In this document: positions 9,716 to 20,299 of the stretch, piece by piece
How the letters are laid out: each line of letters starts with the position of its first letter
Numbering within the stretch: the stretch's first letter is position 1
Source: Pseudomonas aestuarii
GTDB taxonomy: Bacteria > Pseudomonadota > Gammaproteobacteria > Pseudomonadales > Pseudomonadaceae
Direction of reading: 5' to 3'
Assembly (NCBI RefSeq): GCF_027988105.1
Contig: NZ_JAQJZJ010000001.1
Location: 496,001 to 560,000 of the forward strand
DNA: 64,000 nt
Position numbers and translations under genes: made by a program
Notes under the pieces: generated by a model
Database searches by the model: none
Seen by the model: only the letters and a program-made list of their open reading frames with translations
Told to the model about the DNA's origin: nothing

Positions 9716-10024
9716 TCAGCGGGCCATTGCGCCCTGCTGGCGGTCGATCTGCTTTTCCTTGTGCTTGATGAGTTGACGGTCGAGTTTGTCGGTCAGTAAA
9801 TCGATGGCTGCGTACATGTCGTCGTGTTCGGCATTGGCGACCACTTCACCGCCGGCGATATGCAGGGTCGCTTCGATTTTCTGCTTGAGCTTCTCGACCT
9901 CCATGGTGACTTGCACGTTGGTGATCTTGTCGAAATGGCGCTCCAGTCGACCGAGTTTTTCGTCGATATAGTCGCGCAGGGCGTCGGTCACATCCAGTTG
10001 GTGTCCACTGATGTTGACTTGCAT
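9716..10024 (-). CDS. hpf: Ribosome hibernation promoting factor (short HPF)
   Basis: This 102-residue protein is of the sigma-54 modulation/S30AE family. It binds the 30S subunit and promotes 100S dimers in stationary phase. The ATG at 10024 (MQVNISGHQLDVTDAL) is chosen over an ATG 17 codons upstream because the family begins exactly here and GGAG lies just upstream on the minus strand. It lacks the C-terminal dimerisation domain of long HPF, so it is the short gammaproteobacterial type. The gap to rpoN is 189 bp, longer than elsewhere in the operon, and may hold its own promoter. Confidence 0.95.
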   Translation of the reverse strand: MQVNISGHQLDVTDALRDYIDEKLGRLERHFDKITNVQVTMEVEKLKQKIEATLHIAGGEVVANAEHDDMYAAIDLLTDKLDRQLIKHKEKQIDRQQGAMAR

Positions 10025-10213
10025 ACCGTTTCTCCTTGTTGCCGCGGATGAGAGACAGGCTATCGGGCCTATCACCGGAATACTTTGGCGTGAAAGACGC
10101 TAGCAAGGCGCGCCTGGCTCTGTCGCTCGGATCTTGGCAGTGTGGCTGCTATCGAGAGAGCGAGGCCGGGGATGTTGTGTGCCTTGTTTGTGGGTCTTTC
10201 GTCGAGTGCCACC

Positions 10214-11722
10214 TTACATCAATCGCTTGCGCTCACTGGAGGGCGCTATACCGAGCGATTCACGGTATTTTGCGACTGTGCGGCGGGCTACTTGTATGCC
10301 CTGTGCCTCCAGTAAACCAGCGATCTTGCTGTCACTCAACGGCTTTTTTGCATTTTCCGCGGCGACCAGTTTTTTGATGATGGCGCGGATCGCCGTCGAC
10401 GAGCATTCGCCGCCTTCGGAGGTGCTGACGTGGCTGGAGAAGAAATATTTCAGCTCGTAAATGCCCCGCGGGGTGTGCATGAACTTTTGCGTGGTGACCC
10501 GCGAAATGGTCGACTCATGCATGCCCACCGCCTCGGCGATGTCGTGCAGGACCAAGGGCTTCATTGCCTCGTCGCCGTAATCGAGAAAGCCGCGCTGATG
10601 CTCGACGATCTGGGTGGCGACCTTCATCAGGGTTTCGTTGCGACTCTGCAGGCTCTTGATGAACCAGCGCGCTTCCTGCAGCTGGTTGCGCATGAAGGTG
10701 TTGTCGGCGCTGGAATCGGCACGTTTGACGAAGCCGGCGTATTGCGCATTGACCCGCAGGCGCGGCATGGCTTCCTGGTTCAGCTCCACCAGCCAGCGTT
10801 CGTTGTGTTTGCGCACGATGACGTCAGGCACCACGTATTCCGGCTCGCTCGACTCGATCTGTGAGCCGGGGCGCGGGTTGAGGCTCTGGATCAGTTCGAT
10901 GACCTGACGCAGCTCGTCTTCCTTGAGCTTCATGCGGCGCATCAGCTGGCTGTAGTCGCGGCTGCCGAGCAGGTCGAGGTAGTCGCTGGCCAGGCGCTGA
11001 GTCTCGGCCAGCCAGGGCGTCTTGGCCGGCAGCTGGCGCAGTTGCAGGAGCAGGCACTCACGCAGATCGCGGGCGGCAATGCCGGCCGGCTCGAACTGCT
11101 GGATGCGGTGCAGGACTGCTTCCACTTCGTCGAGCTCGATGTCCAGGTCCGGGTCGAAGGCTTCGACGACTTCCTCGAGGCTTTCTTCCAGATAGCCCTG
11201 GTAGTTGATGCAGTCGATCAGGGTGACCCCGATCAGCCGATCCTTGTCGGACATCGGCACCAGATTGAGTTGCCAGAGCAGGTGGCTCTGCAGGCTTTCG
11301 CCAGACGACGTGCGAGTAGTGAAGTCCCACTCGTCATCGTCGTTGCTCGGCAGGCTGCTGGCGCTGGTCTGGTAGACGTCTTCCCAGGCGGTGTCGACCG
11401 GCAGTTCGTTGGGAATGCGTTCGTTCCATTCACCCTCTTCCAGGTTGTCCACAGTCTGTGGGGTTTCCTGGTGGCTGTTGTCCTGGAAGGACTCTTCCTG
11501 CTGCGGGGCGGGCACCGGGTTTTCGGCACCGTCGGCCAGGGGGTTCGAGTTGTCGAAGTCGTCGCCGTCTTCTTCACGCTCGAGCATCGGGTTGGACTCC
11601 AGGGCCTCCTGGATCTCTTGCTGCAGATCCAGGGTGGACAGTTGGAGTAGGCGAATGGCCTGTTGCAGCTGCGGTGTCATCGTCAGCTGCTGGCCCATTT
11701 TCAGGACTAGCGATGGTTTTAT
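10214..11722 (-). CDS. rpoN: RNA polymerase sigma-54 factor RpoN
   Basis: RpoN directs transcription from -24/-12 promoters with enhancer-binding ATPases. All regions are present: the Gln/Leu-rich region I ([20 protein letters not shown]), an acidic region II, the core-binding domain, and the RpoN box [10 protein letters not shown] about 15 residues from the end. The first ATG (11698) starts at MGQQ, but the family starts [12 protein letters not shown] (E. coli MKQGLQLRLSQQ). Those residues are encoded upstream as ATA AAA CCA TCG CTA GTC CTG AAA, with AAGG 6 nt before the ATA, so I place the start at AUA 11722 (502 aa). No ATG, GTG or TTG is available there. Confidence 0.9.
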   Translation of the reverse strand: MKPSLVLKMGQQLTMTPQLQQAIRLLQLSTLDLQQEIQEALESNPMLEREEDGDDFDNSNPLADGAENPVPAPQQEESFQDNSHQETPQTVDNLEEGEWNERIPNELPVDTAWEDVYQTSASSLPSNDDDEWDFTTRTSSGESLQSHLLWQLNLVPMSDKDRLIGVTLIDCINYQGYLEESLEEVVEAFDPDLDIELDEVEAVLHRIQQFEPAGIAARDLRECLLLQLRQLPAKTPWLAETQRLASDYLDLLGSRDYSQLMRRMKLKEDELRQVIELIQSLNPRPGSQIESSEPEYVVPDVIVRKHNERWLVELNQEAMPRLRVNAQYAGFVKRADSSADNTFMRNQLQEARWFIKSLQSRNETLMKVATQIVEHQRGFLDYGDEAMKPLVLHDIAEAVGMHESTISRVTTQKFMHTPRGIYELKYFFSSHVSTSEGGECSSTAIRAIIKKLVAAENAKKPLSDSKIAGLLEAQGIQVARRTVAKYRESLGIAPSSERKRLM

Positions 11723-11855
11723 TGCAGACCTTATTTGCCGGCGTCTGTGCGCAATCCACTACAGGGCGCCGTGGCGCCACAAGGAAGCAAATTATATGCC
11801 TGATCTGCAGTGGTTTGCCTAGCTCTGGCTGCTATTCGGTAGAGGAAAACCGCTT

Positions 11856-12581
11856 TTACAGGCGGAACTCGTGTCCCAGGTATACGTCTTTGACCAGTTG
11901 ATTGGCCAGAATGGCGTCGGCATCGCCTTCGGCGATCAGCTGGCCATCGCTGACGATGTAGGCAGTCTCGCAGATATCCAGGGTTTCGCGGACGTTGTGG
12001 TCGGTGATCAGTACGCCGATGCCCTTGGCCTTGAGGTGGTGGATGATCTGTTTGATGTCGCCGACCGAGATCGGGTCGACGCCAGCAAAGGGCTCGTCGA
12101 GCAGGATGAATTTCGGATTGGAGGCCAGGGCGCGGGCGATTTCCACGCGGCGGCGTTCGCCACCGGACAGGCTCATGCCGAGGTTGTCGCGGATGTGGCT
12201 GATATGGAATTCCTGCAGCAGACTTTCCAGTTCTTTGCGACGGCTGGCCCGATCCAGTTCCTTGCGGGTCTCGAGGATGGCCATGATGTTATCGGCCACG
12301 CTGAGCTTGCGGAAAATCGAGGCTTCCTGCGGCAGGTAACCGACGCCCGCACGGGCGCGGCCATGCATCGGCAGGTGGCTGACGTCGAGGTCGTCGATCA
12401 GTATGCGGCCCTGATCGGCCTGCACCAGGCCGACGATCATATAGAAGCAGGTGGTCTTGCCTGCGCCGTTGGGGCCGAGCAGGCCGACGATCTGCCCGCT
12501 GTCAATGCTCAGGCTGACGTCACGCACGACTTGGCGACCTTTGTAGCTCTTGGCCAGGTGCTGGGCTGTCAAAGTGGCCAT
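11856..12581 (-). CDS. lptB: LPS export ABC transporter ATPase LptB
   Basis: This 241-residue ABC ATPase powers LptFG and the extraction of LPS from the inner membrane. Walker A GPNGAGKT is at residues 36-43, the signature LSGGERRR is at about 140, and Walker [13 protein letters not shown] follows. It starts 2 bp after lptA and precedes rpoN by 133 bp. LptF and LptG are not in this window, as is usual for gammaproteobacteria. Confidence 0.97.
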   Translation of the reverse strand: MATLTAQHLAKSYKGRQVVRDVSLSIDSGQIVGLLGPNGAGKTTCFYMIVGLVQADQGRILIDDLDVSHLPMHGRARAGVGYLPQEASIFRKLSVADNIMAILETRKELDRASRRKELESLLQEFHISHIRDNLGMSLSGGERRRVEIARALASNPKFILLDEPFAGVDPISVGDIKQIIHHLKAKGIGVLITDHNVRETLDICETAYIVSDGQLIAEGDADAILANQLVKDVYLGHEFRL

Positions 12582-12583
12582 TG

Positions 12584-13126
12584 CTACTGCGCCTGCTGTT
12601 CGGCTGGTGGGTTCTTCGGCTGGATCACCATGTCGATGCGTGGCCGCGGCGTAGTGATGTTGGTGCCTGTGGCGCGGCCTGCATTGACGATCTGGCGCTG
12701 GGTGTCATAGACGATTTTCTCGCCCTCGAAGGTATTACCTTCCTGGATCACCTTGGCCTGGTCGATCAGCACGATGCGTTCATTCTGGGCGAAATACTGG
12801 ATGGTCAGGCCGTAGGCCTTGACGATCTGTTTGTCCGCGGACGGCTTCTGTTCGTAATAGGCGGGCTTGCCGACCGAGGTGAAGATTTCGATGTCGCCCT
12901 GTGCGTTCTGGGTAATGGTCACAGTGTCGCCGGTGATCTTCAGGGTGCCCTGGGTGATCACCACGTCGCCGCGATAGACCGCGACGCCTTGGCGATCGTC
13001 CAGTTCGGCACTGTCGGCCTGGACGCGGATCGGCTGCTCGCGGTCAGTGGGCAGCGCCCAAGCGCAGGTGCTCGCGAGCGCGGCGCTCAAGCTGAGCAAA
13101 AGTGGGAAGGTTTTAACGAACCTCAT
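12584..13126 (-). CDS. lptA: Periplasmic LPS-binding protein LptA
   Basis: This 180-residue OstA-like protein forms the periplasmic bridge that carries LPS from LptC to LptD. A signal peptide covers residues 1-24, with cleavage likely after AWA. The beta-jellyroll segment ([19 protein letters not shown]) follows directly. Its start overlaps the end of lptC by 14 bp and lptB begins 2 bp after it, so the three genes are translationally clustered. Confidence 0.96.
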   Translation of the reverse strand: MRFVKTFPLLLSLSAALASTCAWALPTDREQPIRVQADSAELDDRQGVAVYRGDVVITQGTLKITGDTVTITQNAQGDIEIFTSVGKPAYYEQKPSADKQIVKAYGLTIQYFAQNERIVLIDQAKVIQEGNTFEGEKIVYDTQRQIVNAGRATGTNITTPRPRIDMVIQPKNPPAEQQAQ

Positions 13127-13682
13127 GCAGGCCTCTTACGTTGGACAGCAGGAGCATCCTGCCGTCATTCAAATACGCTTTCATTCCTTGTGCCGTTGTC
13201 ACTCCATTGGCCGCGACGATTCTAACGGCTTGCTGGGTCTGCGCATATTCCTTATCCGGAAATACGGTAAGACGGCTGGTGGTCAGGATAGTCGGGCGGC
13301 CCTTGGCATCGGTGCGTTCAACACGGACGTTGTCGATCAACTCCACTTCCTTGCCTTGTGGCGCCACTTCGGCGCGTTCGCTGCTGACCTTCCAGGGCAG
13401 TTCGGTGCCGCGATACAAGTGCAGGAAGGGGCTGCTCAGCAGGGTGATGTCGCTGCTCTTGATGTGCTCCAGCTTGTCGCTGGTCATCTGGTAATGCAGC
13501 TTGCCGTCAGCCTGGTATTGCACGGTAGTGGCATTGACCACGTAGAAGTCGATGGTGTTTTCGCCGTCGGCTTGTGCCGGGCGCTCGGAGAAGCTGTCGG
13601 GGTTGATGTTCCAGTAGCCGACGGCGGCGAGTAGTGCGGCCGCGAAAGCGTAAAGGATGGGGGGCAGCAGTTTGCGCAGCAT
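13113..13682 (-). CDS. lptC: LPS export ABC transporter periplasmic protein LptC
   Basis: This 189-residue bitopic inner-membrane protein has an N-terminal transmembrane helix (about residues 7-24, LPPILYAFAAALLAAVGYW) and a periplasmic beta-jellyroll domain of the OstA/LptC family. It accepts LPS from LptBFG and hands it to LptA. It lies 8 bp after kdsC and overlaps lptA. Length and topology match family members. Confidence 0.95.
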   Translation of the reverse strand: MLRKLLPPILYAFAAALLAAVGYWNINPDSFSERPAQADGENTIDFYVVNATTVQYQADGKLHYQMTSDKLEHIKSSDITLLSSPFLHLYRGTELPWKVSSERAEVAPQGKEVELIDNVRVERTDAKGRPTILTTSRLTVFPDKEYAQTQQAVRIVAANGVTTAQGMKAYLNDGRMLLLSNVRGLHEVR

Positions 13683-13690
13683 AGTGGGCT

Positions 13691-14230
13691 CTACAGGTAG
13701 GCGGCTTGGGCGGCGTCGAGGCTGCCTTGGGCACGCATGATCAGCTCGCAGAATTCGCGGGCTGCGCCTTCGCCGCCGCGGGCCAGGGTCACGCCATGGG
13801 CATGCTGGCGCACAAAAGTGTCTGCGCTGGCGACCGCCATGCCCAGGCCAACCCGGCGGATCACCGGAAGGTCGGGCAGGTCGTCGCCCAGATAGGCGAC
13901 TTGCTCATAGCTTAGGCCGAGTTCGCCAAGAAGTTCGTCGAGAACCACAAGTTTGTCTTCGCGGCCCTGATACAGGTGCTGGATGCCCAGGTTTTTTGCC
14001 CGGCGCTCGACCACCGGGGTCGTGCGTCCGCTGATTATGGCGGTGCGCACACCCGAAGCGATCAGCATCTTGATGCCGTGGCCGTCGAGGGTGTTGAACG
14101 TCTTGAATTCGCTACCGTCGACCAGGAAGTAGAGTTTGCCGTCGGTGAGCACACCGTCGACATCGAAAATCGCCAGTTTGATGGCCTGGGCACGGTGTTG
14201 CAGGTCGGGGTTCATCACGTCAGCGGGCAT
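13691..14230 (-). CDS. kdsC: KDO 8-phosphate phosphatase KdsC
   Basis: This HAD-family phosphatase (179 aa) releases inorganic phosphate from KDO-8-P in LPS inner-core synthesis. The HAD motif DVDGVLTDG places the nucleophile at Asp23 and the acid/base at Asp25. The motif GDDLPDLPVI near residue 120 supplies the metal ligands. I start at the ATG overlapping the kdsD stop (TGATG), which has GGAG 7 nt upstream; a GTG one codon earlier and an ATG at 14215 are alternatives. Tetrameric KdsC proteins lack a cap domain, consistent with the short length. Confidence 0.95.
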   Translation of the reverse strand: MPADVMNPDLQHRAQAIKLAIFDVDGVLTDGKLYFLVDGSEFKTFNTLDGHGIKMLIASGVRTAIISGRTTPVVERRAKNLGIQHLYQGREDKLVVLDELLGELGLSYEQVAYLGDDLPDLPVIRRVGLGMAVASADTFVRQHAHGVTLARGGEGAAREFCELIMRAQGSLDAAQAAYL

Positions 14231-15204
14231 CACATTACTCCGGCGCGTAGCAGGTCGTGCATATTCAGGGCGCCGACCGGGCGGTCGTCGCTGTCGACCA
14301 CCACCAGTCCGCTGATTTTGTGGTCTTCCATGATTTTCAGTGCTTCGGCGGCGAGCATCTCGGCGCGGGCGGTTTTGCCGTGTACGGTCATCACGTCATC
14401 GATACTCGACTGGCGCACATCGATGCCGCGATCCAGGGTGCGGCGCAGATCGCCATCGGTGAAGACGCCGGCCAGGCGTCCGTCGTCCTCGACGACTACG
14501 GTCATGCCCAGGCCTTTCTGGGTCATTTCCAGCAGGGCGTCACGCAGCGAGGTGCCGCGCTGCACGCGAGGCAGGCTGGAGCCGGCATGCATGACATTCT
14601 CCACTTTCAGCAGCAGGCGGCGGCCGAGTGCGCCGCCGGGGTGGGAGAAGGCAAAGTCTTCGGCGGTAAAGCCGCGGGCTTCCAGCAGGGCAATGGCCAG
14701 GGCGTCGCCGAGGACCAGGGATGCGGTGGTGGAAGAGGTCGGGGCCAGGTTGAGTGGGCAGGCTTCCTGGGATACGCGGGCGTCCAGGTTGACTTCGGCG
14801 GCCTTGGCCAGCGCTGAATCGGGGTTGCCAGTCATGCTGATCAGGGTGATGCCGAGGCGCTTGATCAGCGGCAGCAGGGTAACGATTTCCGCCGTCGAGC
14901 CCGAGTTGGACAGGGCCAGGACCACATCGTCGCGGGTGATCATGCCCATGTCACCATGGCTGGCTTCGGCCGGATGCACGAAGAATGCGGTAGTGCCGGT
15001 GCTTGCCAGGGTGGCGGCAATCTTGTTGCCGATATGCCCTGACTTGCCCATGCCGACCACTACCACGCGGCCCTTGCTGGCCAGGATGAGGTCGCAGGCG
15101 CGAATAAAATTGCTATCGATGCGTGGCAGCAGCTCTTCAATCGCCTCGAGTTCCAGGCGAATGGTGCGTTGTGCGGACTTGATCAGCTCGTTGGACTGGC
15201 TCAT
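14230..15204 (-). CDS. kdsD: Arabinose-5-phosphate isomerase KdsD
   Basis: KdsD converts ribulose-5-P to arabinose-5-P, the first step of KDO synthesis. The 324-residue protein has an N-terminal SIS sugar-isomerase domain (about 40-175, with GMGKSGHIGNKIA and the HPAEASHGD motif) and two C-terminal CBS domains (about 205-324). Its stop overlaps the kdsC start. It is the first gene of the minus-strand LPS/rpoN cluster and is divergent from mlaF across a 282-bp intergenic region. Confidence 0.96.
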   Translation of the reverse strand: MSQSNELIKSAQRTIRLELEAIEELLPRIDSNFIRACDLILASKGRVVVVGMGKSGHIGNKIAATLASTGTTAFFVHPAEASHGDMGMITRDDVVLALSNSGSTAEIVTLLPLIKRLGITLISMTGNPDSALAKAAEVNLDARVSQEACPLNLAPTSSTTASLVLGDALAIALLEARGFTAEDFAFSHPGGALGRRLLLKVENVMHAGSSLPRVQRGTSLRDALLEMTQKGLGMTVVVEDDGRLAGVFTDGDLRRTLDRGIDVRQSSIDDVMTVHGKTARAEMLAAEALKIMEDHKISGLVVVDSDDRPVGALNMHDLLRAGVM

Positions 15205-15367
15205 TGGCGTCTTTTAGGCAGGTCGAGTAAAAGGCGGCGATTATAGCGGGAAAGATTCGCGCACTCACCTTTGAATCGTTCGGCGGCTGGCTTTGAGCGC
15301 TTTTGACGCTCGCCTGCGGGCAAATGTTCACTGGTGCAGCCGGCGGTTTGTAAACATATGTTCGGCC

Positions 15368-15397
15368 TTGGGCAGGCTAATTCGGCAATGTTATAGT
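15368..15397 (+). promoter_or_regulatory. Candidate sigma-70 promoter for the mla operon
   Basis: TTGGGC (15368-15373) and TATAGT (15392-15397) are separated by 18 bp, about 90 bp before the mlaF start. The -10 is strong and the -35 only moderate. It lies in the 282-bp divergent kdsD/mlaF region, where no small gene is visible. Confidence 0.5.
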
Positions 15398-15486
15398 GCC
15401 CGGCCATTTCGCCCGGTCCGGCAACTGCGGTGTCTTAGCAACGCTGGCGGGCGTCTGTCAGGGAGGCTGCATTCCAAGGAGCAGAG

Positions 15487-16296
15487 ATGAGTGCCGAGCA
15501 GCAATATGCGGTCGAGCTGAAAAACCTCAGTTTTCAGCGGGGCGACCGCGAGATTTTCAAAAATATCGACATTTGCATTCCGCGCGGCAAGGTCACCGGT
15601 ATCATGGGGCCTTCCGGCTGTGGCAAGACCACGCTGCTGCGCCTGATCGGTGCGCAGCTCAGGCCGAGCAAGGGCGAGGTGTGGGTCAATGGGCTGAACC
15701 TGCCGAGCCTTTCGCGCAGCGAGCTGTTTGACATGCGCAAGCAGATGGGCGTGCTGTTTCAGAGTGGCGCCTTGTTCACCGACCTGGATGTGTTCGAGAA
15801 CGTCGCGTTTCCGCTGCGTGTGCACACTCAACTGCCTGACGAAATGATTCGTGACATTGTCCTGATGAAGCTGCAGGCCGTGGGTCTGCGCGGTGCGCTG
15901 GAGTTGATGCCGGATGAACTGTCTGGTGGCATGAAACGCCGCGTAGCGCTGGCGCGGGCGATTGCCCTCGATCCGCAGATACTGATGTACGACGAGCCTT
16001 TCGTGGGCCAGGACCCGATTGCCATGGGGGTGCTGGTGCGCTTGATTCGTTTGCTCAGCGATGCCTTGGGTATCACCAGTATCGTGGTGTCCCACGATTT
16101 GGCGGAAACCGCCAGCATTGCCGACTACATCTACCTGGTGGGCGACACCAAGGTGCTCGGTCAGGGCACGCCAGACGAGTTGATGAACTCGGATGACCCG
16201 CGTGTTCGCCAGTTCATGCAGGGCATTCCAGACGGGCCGGTGCCGTTCCACTATCCGGCGGCAGGCTACCGCGACGATTTATTGGGGGGGCGCTGA
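15487..16296 (+). CDS. mlaF: Phospholipid ABC transporter ATPase MlaF
   Basis: This is the ATPase of the MlaFEDB inner-membrane complex that maintains outer-membrane lipid asymmetry. The protein is 269 aa, with Walker [10 protein letters not shown] at residues 41-49, signature LSGGMKRR at about 141, and Walker [19 protein letters not shown] just upstream sets the start at 15487. Its stop overlaps the mlaE ATG by one base, and all five mla genes overlap in this way. Confidence 0.97.
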   Translation: MSAEQQYAVELKNLSFQRGDREIFKNIDICIPRGKVTGIMGPSGCGKTTLLRLIGAQLRPSKGEVWVNGLNLPSLSRSELFDMRKQMGVLFQSGALFTDLDVFENVAFPLRVHTQLPDEMIRDIVLMKLQAVGLRGALELMPDELSGGMKRRVALARAIALDPQILMYDEPFVGQDPIAMGVLVRLIRLLSDALGITSIVVSHDLAETASIADYIYLVGDTKVLGQGTPDELMNSDDPRVRQFMQGIPDGPVPFHYPAAGYRDDLLGGR

Positions 16297-17093
16297 TGCG
16301 CAAGACATCTACGCTCGAGCGGATCCGTCTGTTTGGTCGCGCCGGCATCGATGCGGTGGCCACGCTGGGACGGGCGACGGTATTTCTGGTGCGTGCGCTG
16401 TTCGGCCGCAGTGGGGCCGGCAACCCGCTGCAGCTGCTGATCAAACAGCTGTACTCGATAGGCGTCATGTCCCTGGCGATCATCGTCGTGTCGGGGGTTT
16501 TTATCGGCATGGTGCTGTCGTTGCAGGGGTTCAACATCCTGTCTGACTACGGTTCGGAGCAGGCGGTCGGGCAGATGGTCGCCCTGACCTTGTTGCGCGA
16601 GCTCGGCCCCGTGGTCACCGCCTTGTTGTTCGCCGGGCGCGCGGGATCCGCGCTGACCGCGGAAATCGGCAACATGAAATCCACCGAGCAATTGTCCAGT
16701 CTGGAAATGATCGGTGTCGATCCGCTCAAGTACATCGTGGCGCCGCGCCTGTGGGCCGGTTTCATCTCGATGCCGTTGCTCGCGGTGATCTTCAGCGTGG
16801 TCGGTATCTGGGGTGGGGCGATGGTCGCCATCGACTGGCTCGGCGTTTATGAAGGTTCGTTCTGGGCCAACATGCAGAACAGTGTTTCGTTTCGTGAAGA
16901 CGTGCTCAATGGTGTGATCAAAAGCATCGTGTTCGGCTTTGTCGTTACCTGGATTGCCGTTTTTCAAGGCTATGACTGTGAGCCGACCTCGGAAGGCATC
17001 AGTCGGGCTACCACTAAGACAGTTGTTTACGCCTCGCTCGCCGTGCTGGGGCTGGACTTTATTCTGACCGCTTTGATGTTTGGAGACTTCTGA
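16296..17093 (+). CDS. mlaE: Phospholipid ABC transporter permease MlaE
   Basis: This 265-residue polytopic permease has several hydrophobic segments (about 50-75, 95-115, 145-170, 195-225 and 240-262). It carries the conserved MlaE stretch with [20 protein letters not shown], near residues 105-125. It forms the membrane channel of the Mla importer with MlaD. Its stop overlaps the mlaD start by one base. Confidence 0.97.
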   Translation: MRKTSTLERIRLFGRAGIDAVATLGRATVFLVRALFGRSGAGNPLQLLIKQLYSIGVMSLAIIVVSGVFIGMVLSLQGFNILSDYGSEQAVGQMVALTLLRELGPVVTALLFAGRAGSALTAEIGNMKSTEQLSSLEMIGVDPLKYIVAPRLWAGFISMPLLAVIFSVVGIWGGAMVAIDWLGVYEGSFWANMQNSVSFREDVLNGVIKSIVFGFVVTWIAVFQGYDCEPTSEGISRATTKTVVYASLAVLGLDFILTALMFGDF

Positions 17094-17560
17094 TGCAAAA
17101 CCGCACACTGGAGATTGGTGTCGGCCTGTTCCTGTTGGCCGGGCTATTGGCCCTGCTGCTGCTGGCGTTGCGCGTCAGTGGTCTGACGGTGGGTAGCAGC
17201 GATACTTACAAGGTCTATGCGCACTTTGAGAATATCGCCGGTCTAACGGTACGGGCCAGGGTGACCATGGCCGGGGTGACCATCGGTAAAGTGACCGCCA
17301 TCGATCTGGATCGCGATACCTACACCGGGCGGGTCACCCTTCTGCTGGACAACAGCGTGGACAACCTGCCCGCCGACTCGACTGCCTCGATCCTGACCGC
17401 CGGTTTGCTCGGTGAGAAGTACATCGGCATCAGCGTTGGCGGTGATGAAGAGGTGCTCGTCGATGGCAGTACCATCTACGACACCCAGTCTTCGTTGGTG
17501 CTGGAGGATCTGATCGGCAAATTCCTGCTCAATTCGGTCAATAAAGACGAGGCTAATTAA
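17093..17560 (+). CDS. mlaD: MCE-domain substrate-binding protein MlaD
   Basis: This 155-residue protein has one N-terminal transmembrane helix (about 6-26) and a single MCE domain (about 38-116, starting YKVYAHFENIAGL). Six copies are known to form a hexameric ring that contacts MlaC and funnels lipids. The C-terminal tail is short. It overlaps mlaE and mlaC by one base each. Confidence 0.96.
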   Translation: MQNRTLEIGVGLFLLAGLLALLLLALRVSGLTVGSSDTYKVYAHFENIAGLTVRARVTMAGVTIGKVTAIDLDRDTYTGRVTLLLDNSVDNLPADSTASILTAGLLGEKYIGISVGGDEEVLVDGSTIYDTQSSLVLEDLIGKFLLNSVNKDEAN

Positions 17561-18213
17561 TGAGGACTGCCACTATGCTCAAGACCCTGCGTAACGGTCT
17601 GGTCACTCTGTTATTGGCCATGCCGCTGCTGGCTGTAGCTGCGCCAAGTGCCTATCAGGTGGTGGAGCAAACCACGACCACGCTGCTGGAAGACCTCAAG
17701 GTCAATAAAGACCAATACCGCAACGATCCAGCGGCTTTTTATGCCTCGCTGAACCAGATACTTGGTCCGGTGGTGGATGTTGAGGGCATTTCCCGTGGGG
17801 TGATGACCGTGCGTTATTCGCGCCAGGCCACGCCTGAGCAGATGCAGCGCTTTCAGGAAAACTTCAAGCGCAGTCTGATGCAGTTCTATGGCAACGCCCT
17901 GCTCGAATACAACAATCAGGATATTCGCGTGCTGCCACCCAGTGGCAAGCAGAATCCGCAGCGCACTTCGGTGAACATGGAGATCAAGGACGGCAATGGC
18001 ACCCTCTACCCGCTGTCCTACACCATGGTCAACCAGGATGGCGGCTGGAAAATGCGCAACCTGATCATCAATGGCATCAACGTCGGCAAGCTGTTCCGCG
18101 ATCAGTTCGCCCAGTCCATGCAGAACCACAGCAATGATCTGGACAAGGTTATCGACACCTGGGCCGATACCGTCGCCAAGGCCCGTCAGTCTAAATCTAC
18201 GGGTGAGTCGTGA
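17560..18213 (+). CDS. mlaC: Periplasmic phospholipid-binding protein MlaC
   Basis: MlaC shuttles phospholipid between the outer-membrane MlaA complex and MlaFEDB. The protein is 217 aa with a signal peptide (MLKTLRNGLVTLLLAMPLLA, cleavage after VAA) and the Ttg2D/MlaC domain over the rest. Two starts are possible: the ATG at 17560, overlapping the mlaD stop, and the ATG at 17575, which begins the signal peptide more naturally and has GAGG at 17562-17565. I keep the former. mlaA is not in the window. Confidence 0.94.
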   Translation: MRTATMLKTLRNGLVTLLLAMPLLAVAAPSAYQVVEQTTTTLLEDLKVNKDQYRNDPAAFYASLNQILGPVVDVEGISRGVMTVRYSRQATPEQMQRFQENFKRSLMQFYGNALLEYNNQDIRVLPPSGKQNPQRTSVNMEIKDGNGTLYPLSYTMVNQDGGWKMRNLIINGINVGKLFRDQFAQSMQNHSNDLDKVIDTWADTVAKARQSKSTGES

Positions 18214-18518
18214 GTCGGGCCGCCATCGTCGAGCAGTCGCCCGGGCTGTTTCAGCTATCGGGCGTGCTCGATTATCTCAGTGGTCCACTCTTGCGCGAGC
18301 AGGGAGGGCGGCTGATTGCCGCCAGCCAGGCGGCCAGCTGTGTGATCGATTGTGGGGCTGTGGACAAGTCCAGCAGCGTCGGCCTGTCGCTGCTGTTGGC
18401 ATTCATGCGCGATGCCCAGGTGGCAGGCAAGGGTTTGGTGGTGCGCGGTCTGCCCGGGGATATGCGCGAGATAGCCGGTGTCTCCGGGCTGCTGGACGTG
18501 CTGCCGCTGGAAGTTTGA
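18210..18518 (+). CDS. mlaB: STAS-domain protein MlaB
   Basis: This 102-residue STAS-domain protein has the central CVIDCGAVDKSSSVGLSLLLAF stretch typical of MlaB and SpoIIAA-like folds. MlaB binds MlaF and is needed for assembly and activity of the transporter. It starts within the mlaC stop (GTGAGTCG, 4-bp overlap) using GTG, and ends the mla operon ahead of a strong hairpin terminator. Confidence 0.92.
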   Translation: MSRAAIVEQSPGLFQLSGVLDYLSGPLLREQGGRLIAASQAASCVIDCGAVDKSSSVGLSLLLAFMRDAQVAGKGLVVRGLPGDMREIAGVSGLLDVLPLEV

Positions 18519-18523
18519 GTCTG

Positions 18524-18587
18524 CTCGCTTGCTCGTCTCCGGTCGGGATAGCCCCGCGTGGGGTTCGCAGGCGAGTGGCTTTTTTTG
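18524..18587 (+). terminator. Rho-independent terminator after mlaB
   Basis: CTCGCTTGC (18524-18532) pairs with GCAGGCGAG (18567-18575), leaving one G-U pair. A smaller inner hairpin (CCCCGCGTGGGG, 18552-18563) and a run of seven Ts (18580-18586) complete it. It follows mlaB directly. A TATGAT box at 18588-18593 just beyond could serve ibaG. Confidence 0.75.
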
Positions 18588-18704
18588 TATGATGCGCGAC
18601 CGCGAGCTTTGTAGTCTGTCGGGCTTGCCGCTGTGCTTCTGCGGAAAGTCCTCCAGCTCCCAAGACTCTGCTGTCGTTTTTCAATGCGTTGATCGAGGTT
18701 GAGC

Positions 18705-18944
18705 ATGCAGGCCCTAGAAGTAAAAAGCCTCCTGGAGGCCAAACTGCCGAACACCCAGGTGGAAGTTGAAGGCGAAGGCTGTAACTTCCAGCTGAATCTG
18801 ATTAGTGATGAGCTGGCCGGCCTGGGTCCGGTCAAACGTCAGCAGCAGGTCTACGCTCACCTCAATCCCTGGATTGCCGATGGCAGTATCCATGCGGTGA
18901 GCATGAAATTCTTCAGCCGTGCCGATTGGGCCGCGCGCTCCTAA
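18705..18944 (+). CDS. ibaG: BolA family protein IbaG
   Basis: This 79-residue BolA-like protein is of the YrbA/IbaG type. It is predicted to pair with monothiol glutaredoxin in Fe-S or acid-stress functions. The start is the ATG at 18705, with GAGG at 18695-18698; an earlier in-frame TTG would overlap that site. Its place between mlaB and murA (12 bp upstream of murA) is conserved in many gammaproteobacteria, so it is cotranscribed with murA. Confidence 0.93.
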   Translation: MQALEVKSLLEAKLPNTQVEVEGEGCNFQLNLISDELAGLGPVKRQQQVYAHLNPWIADGSIHAVSMKFFSRADWAARS

Positions 18945-20222
<1,278 letters not shown>

Positions 20223-20250
20223 GTGATGCTGATCCCAGCGACGCCCAACA

Positions 20251-20270
20251 ACCAGTCCGCATGGGCTGGT
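20251..20270 (+). other. Small hairpin in the murA-hisG gap
   Basis: ACCAGTCC (20251-20258) can pair with GGGCTGGT (20263-20270), with one G-U pair and a 4-base loop. There is no T-run after it. It may partly terminate murA transcription or stabilise RNA ends. No role is proven. Confidence 0.35.
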
Positions 20271-20299
20271 CTGGTCCAGTTCCAAAGGAAATCCGCTTC

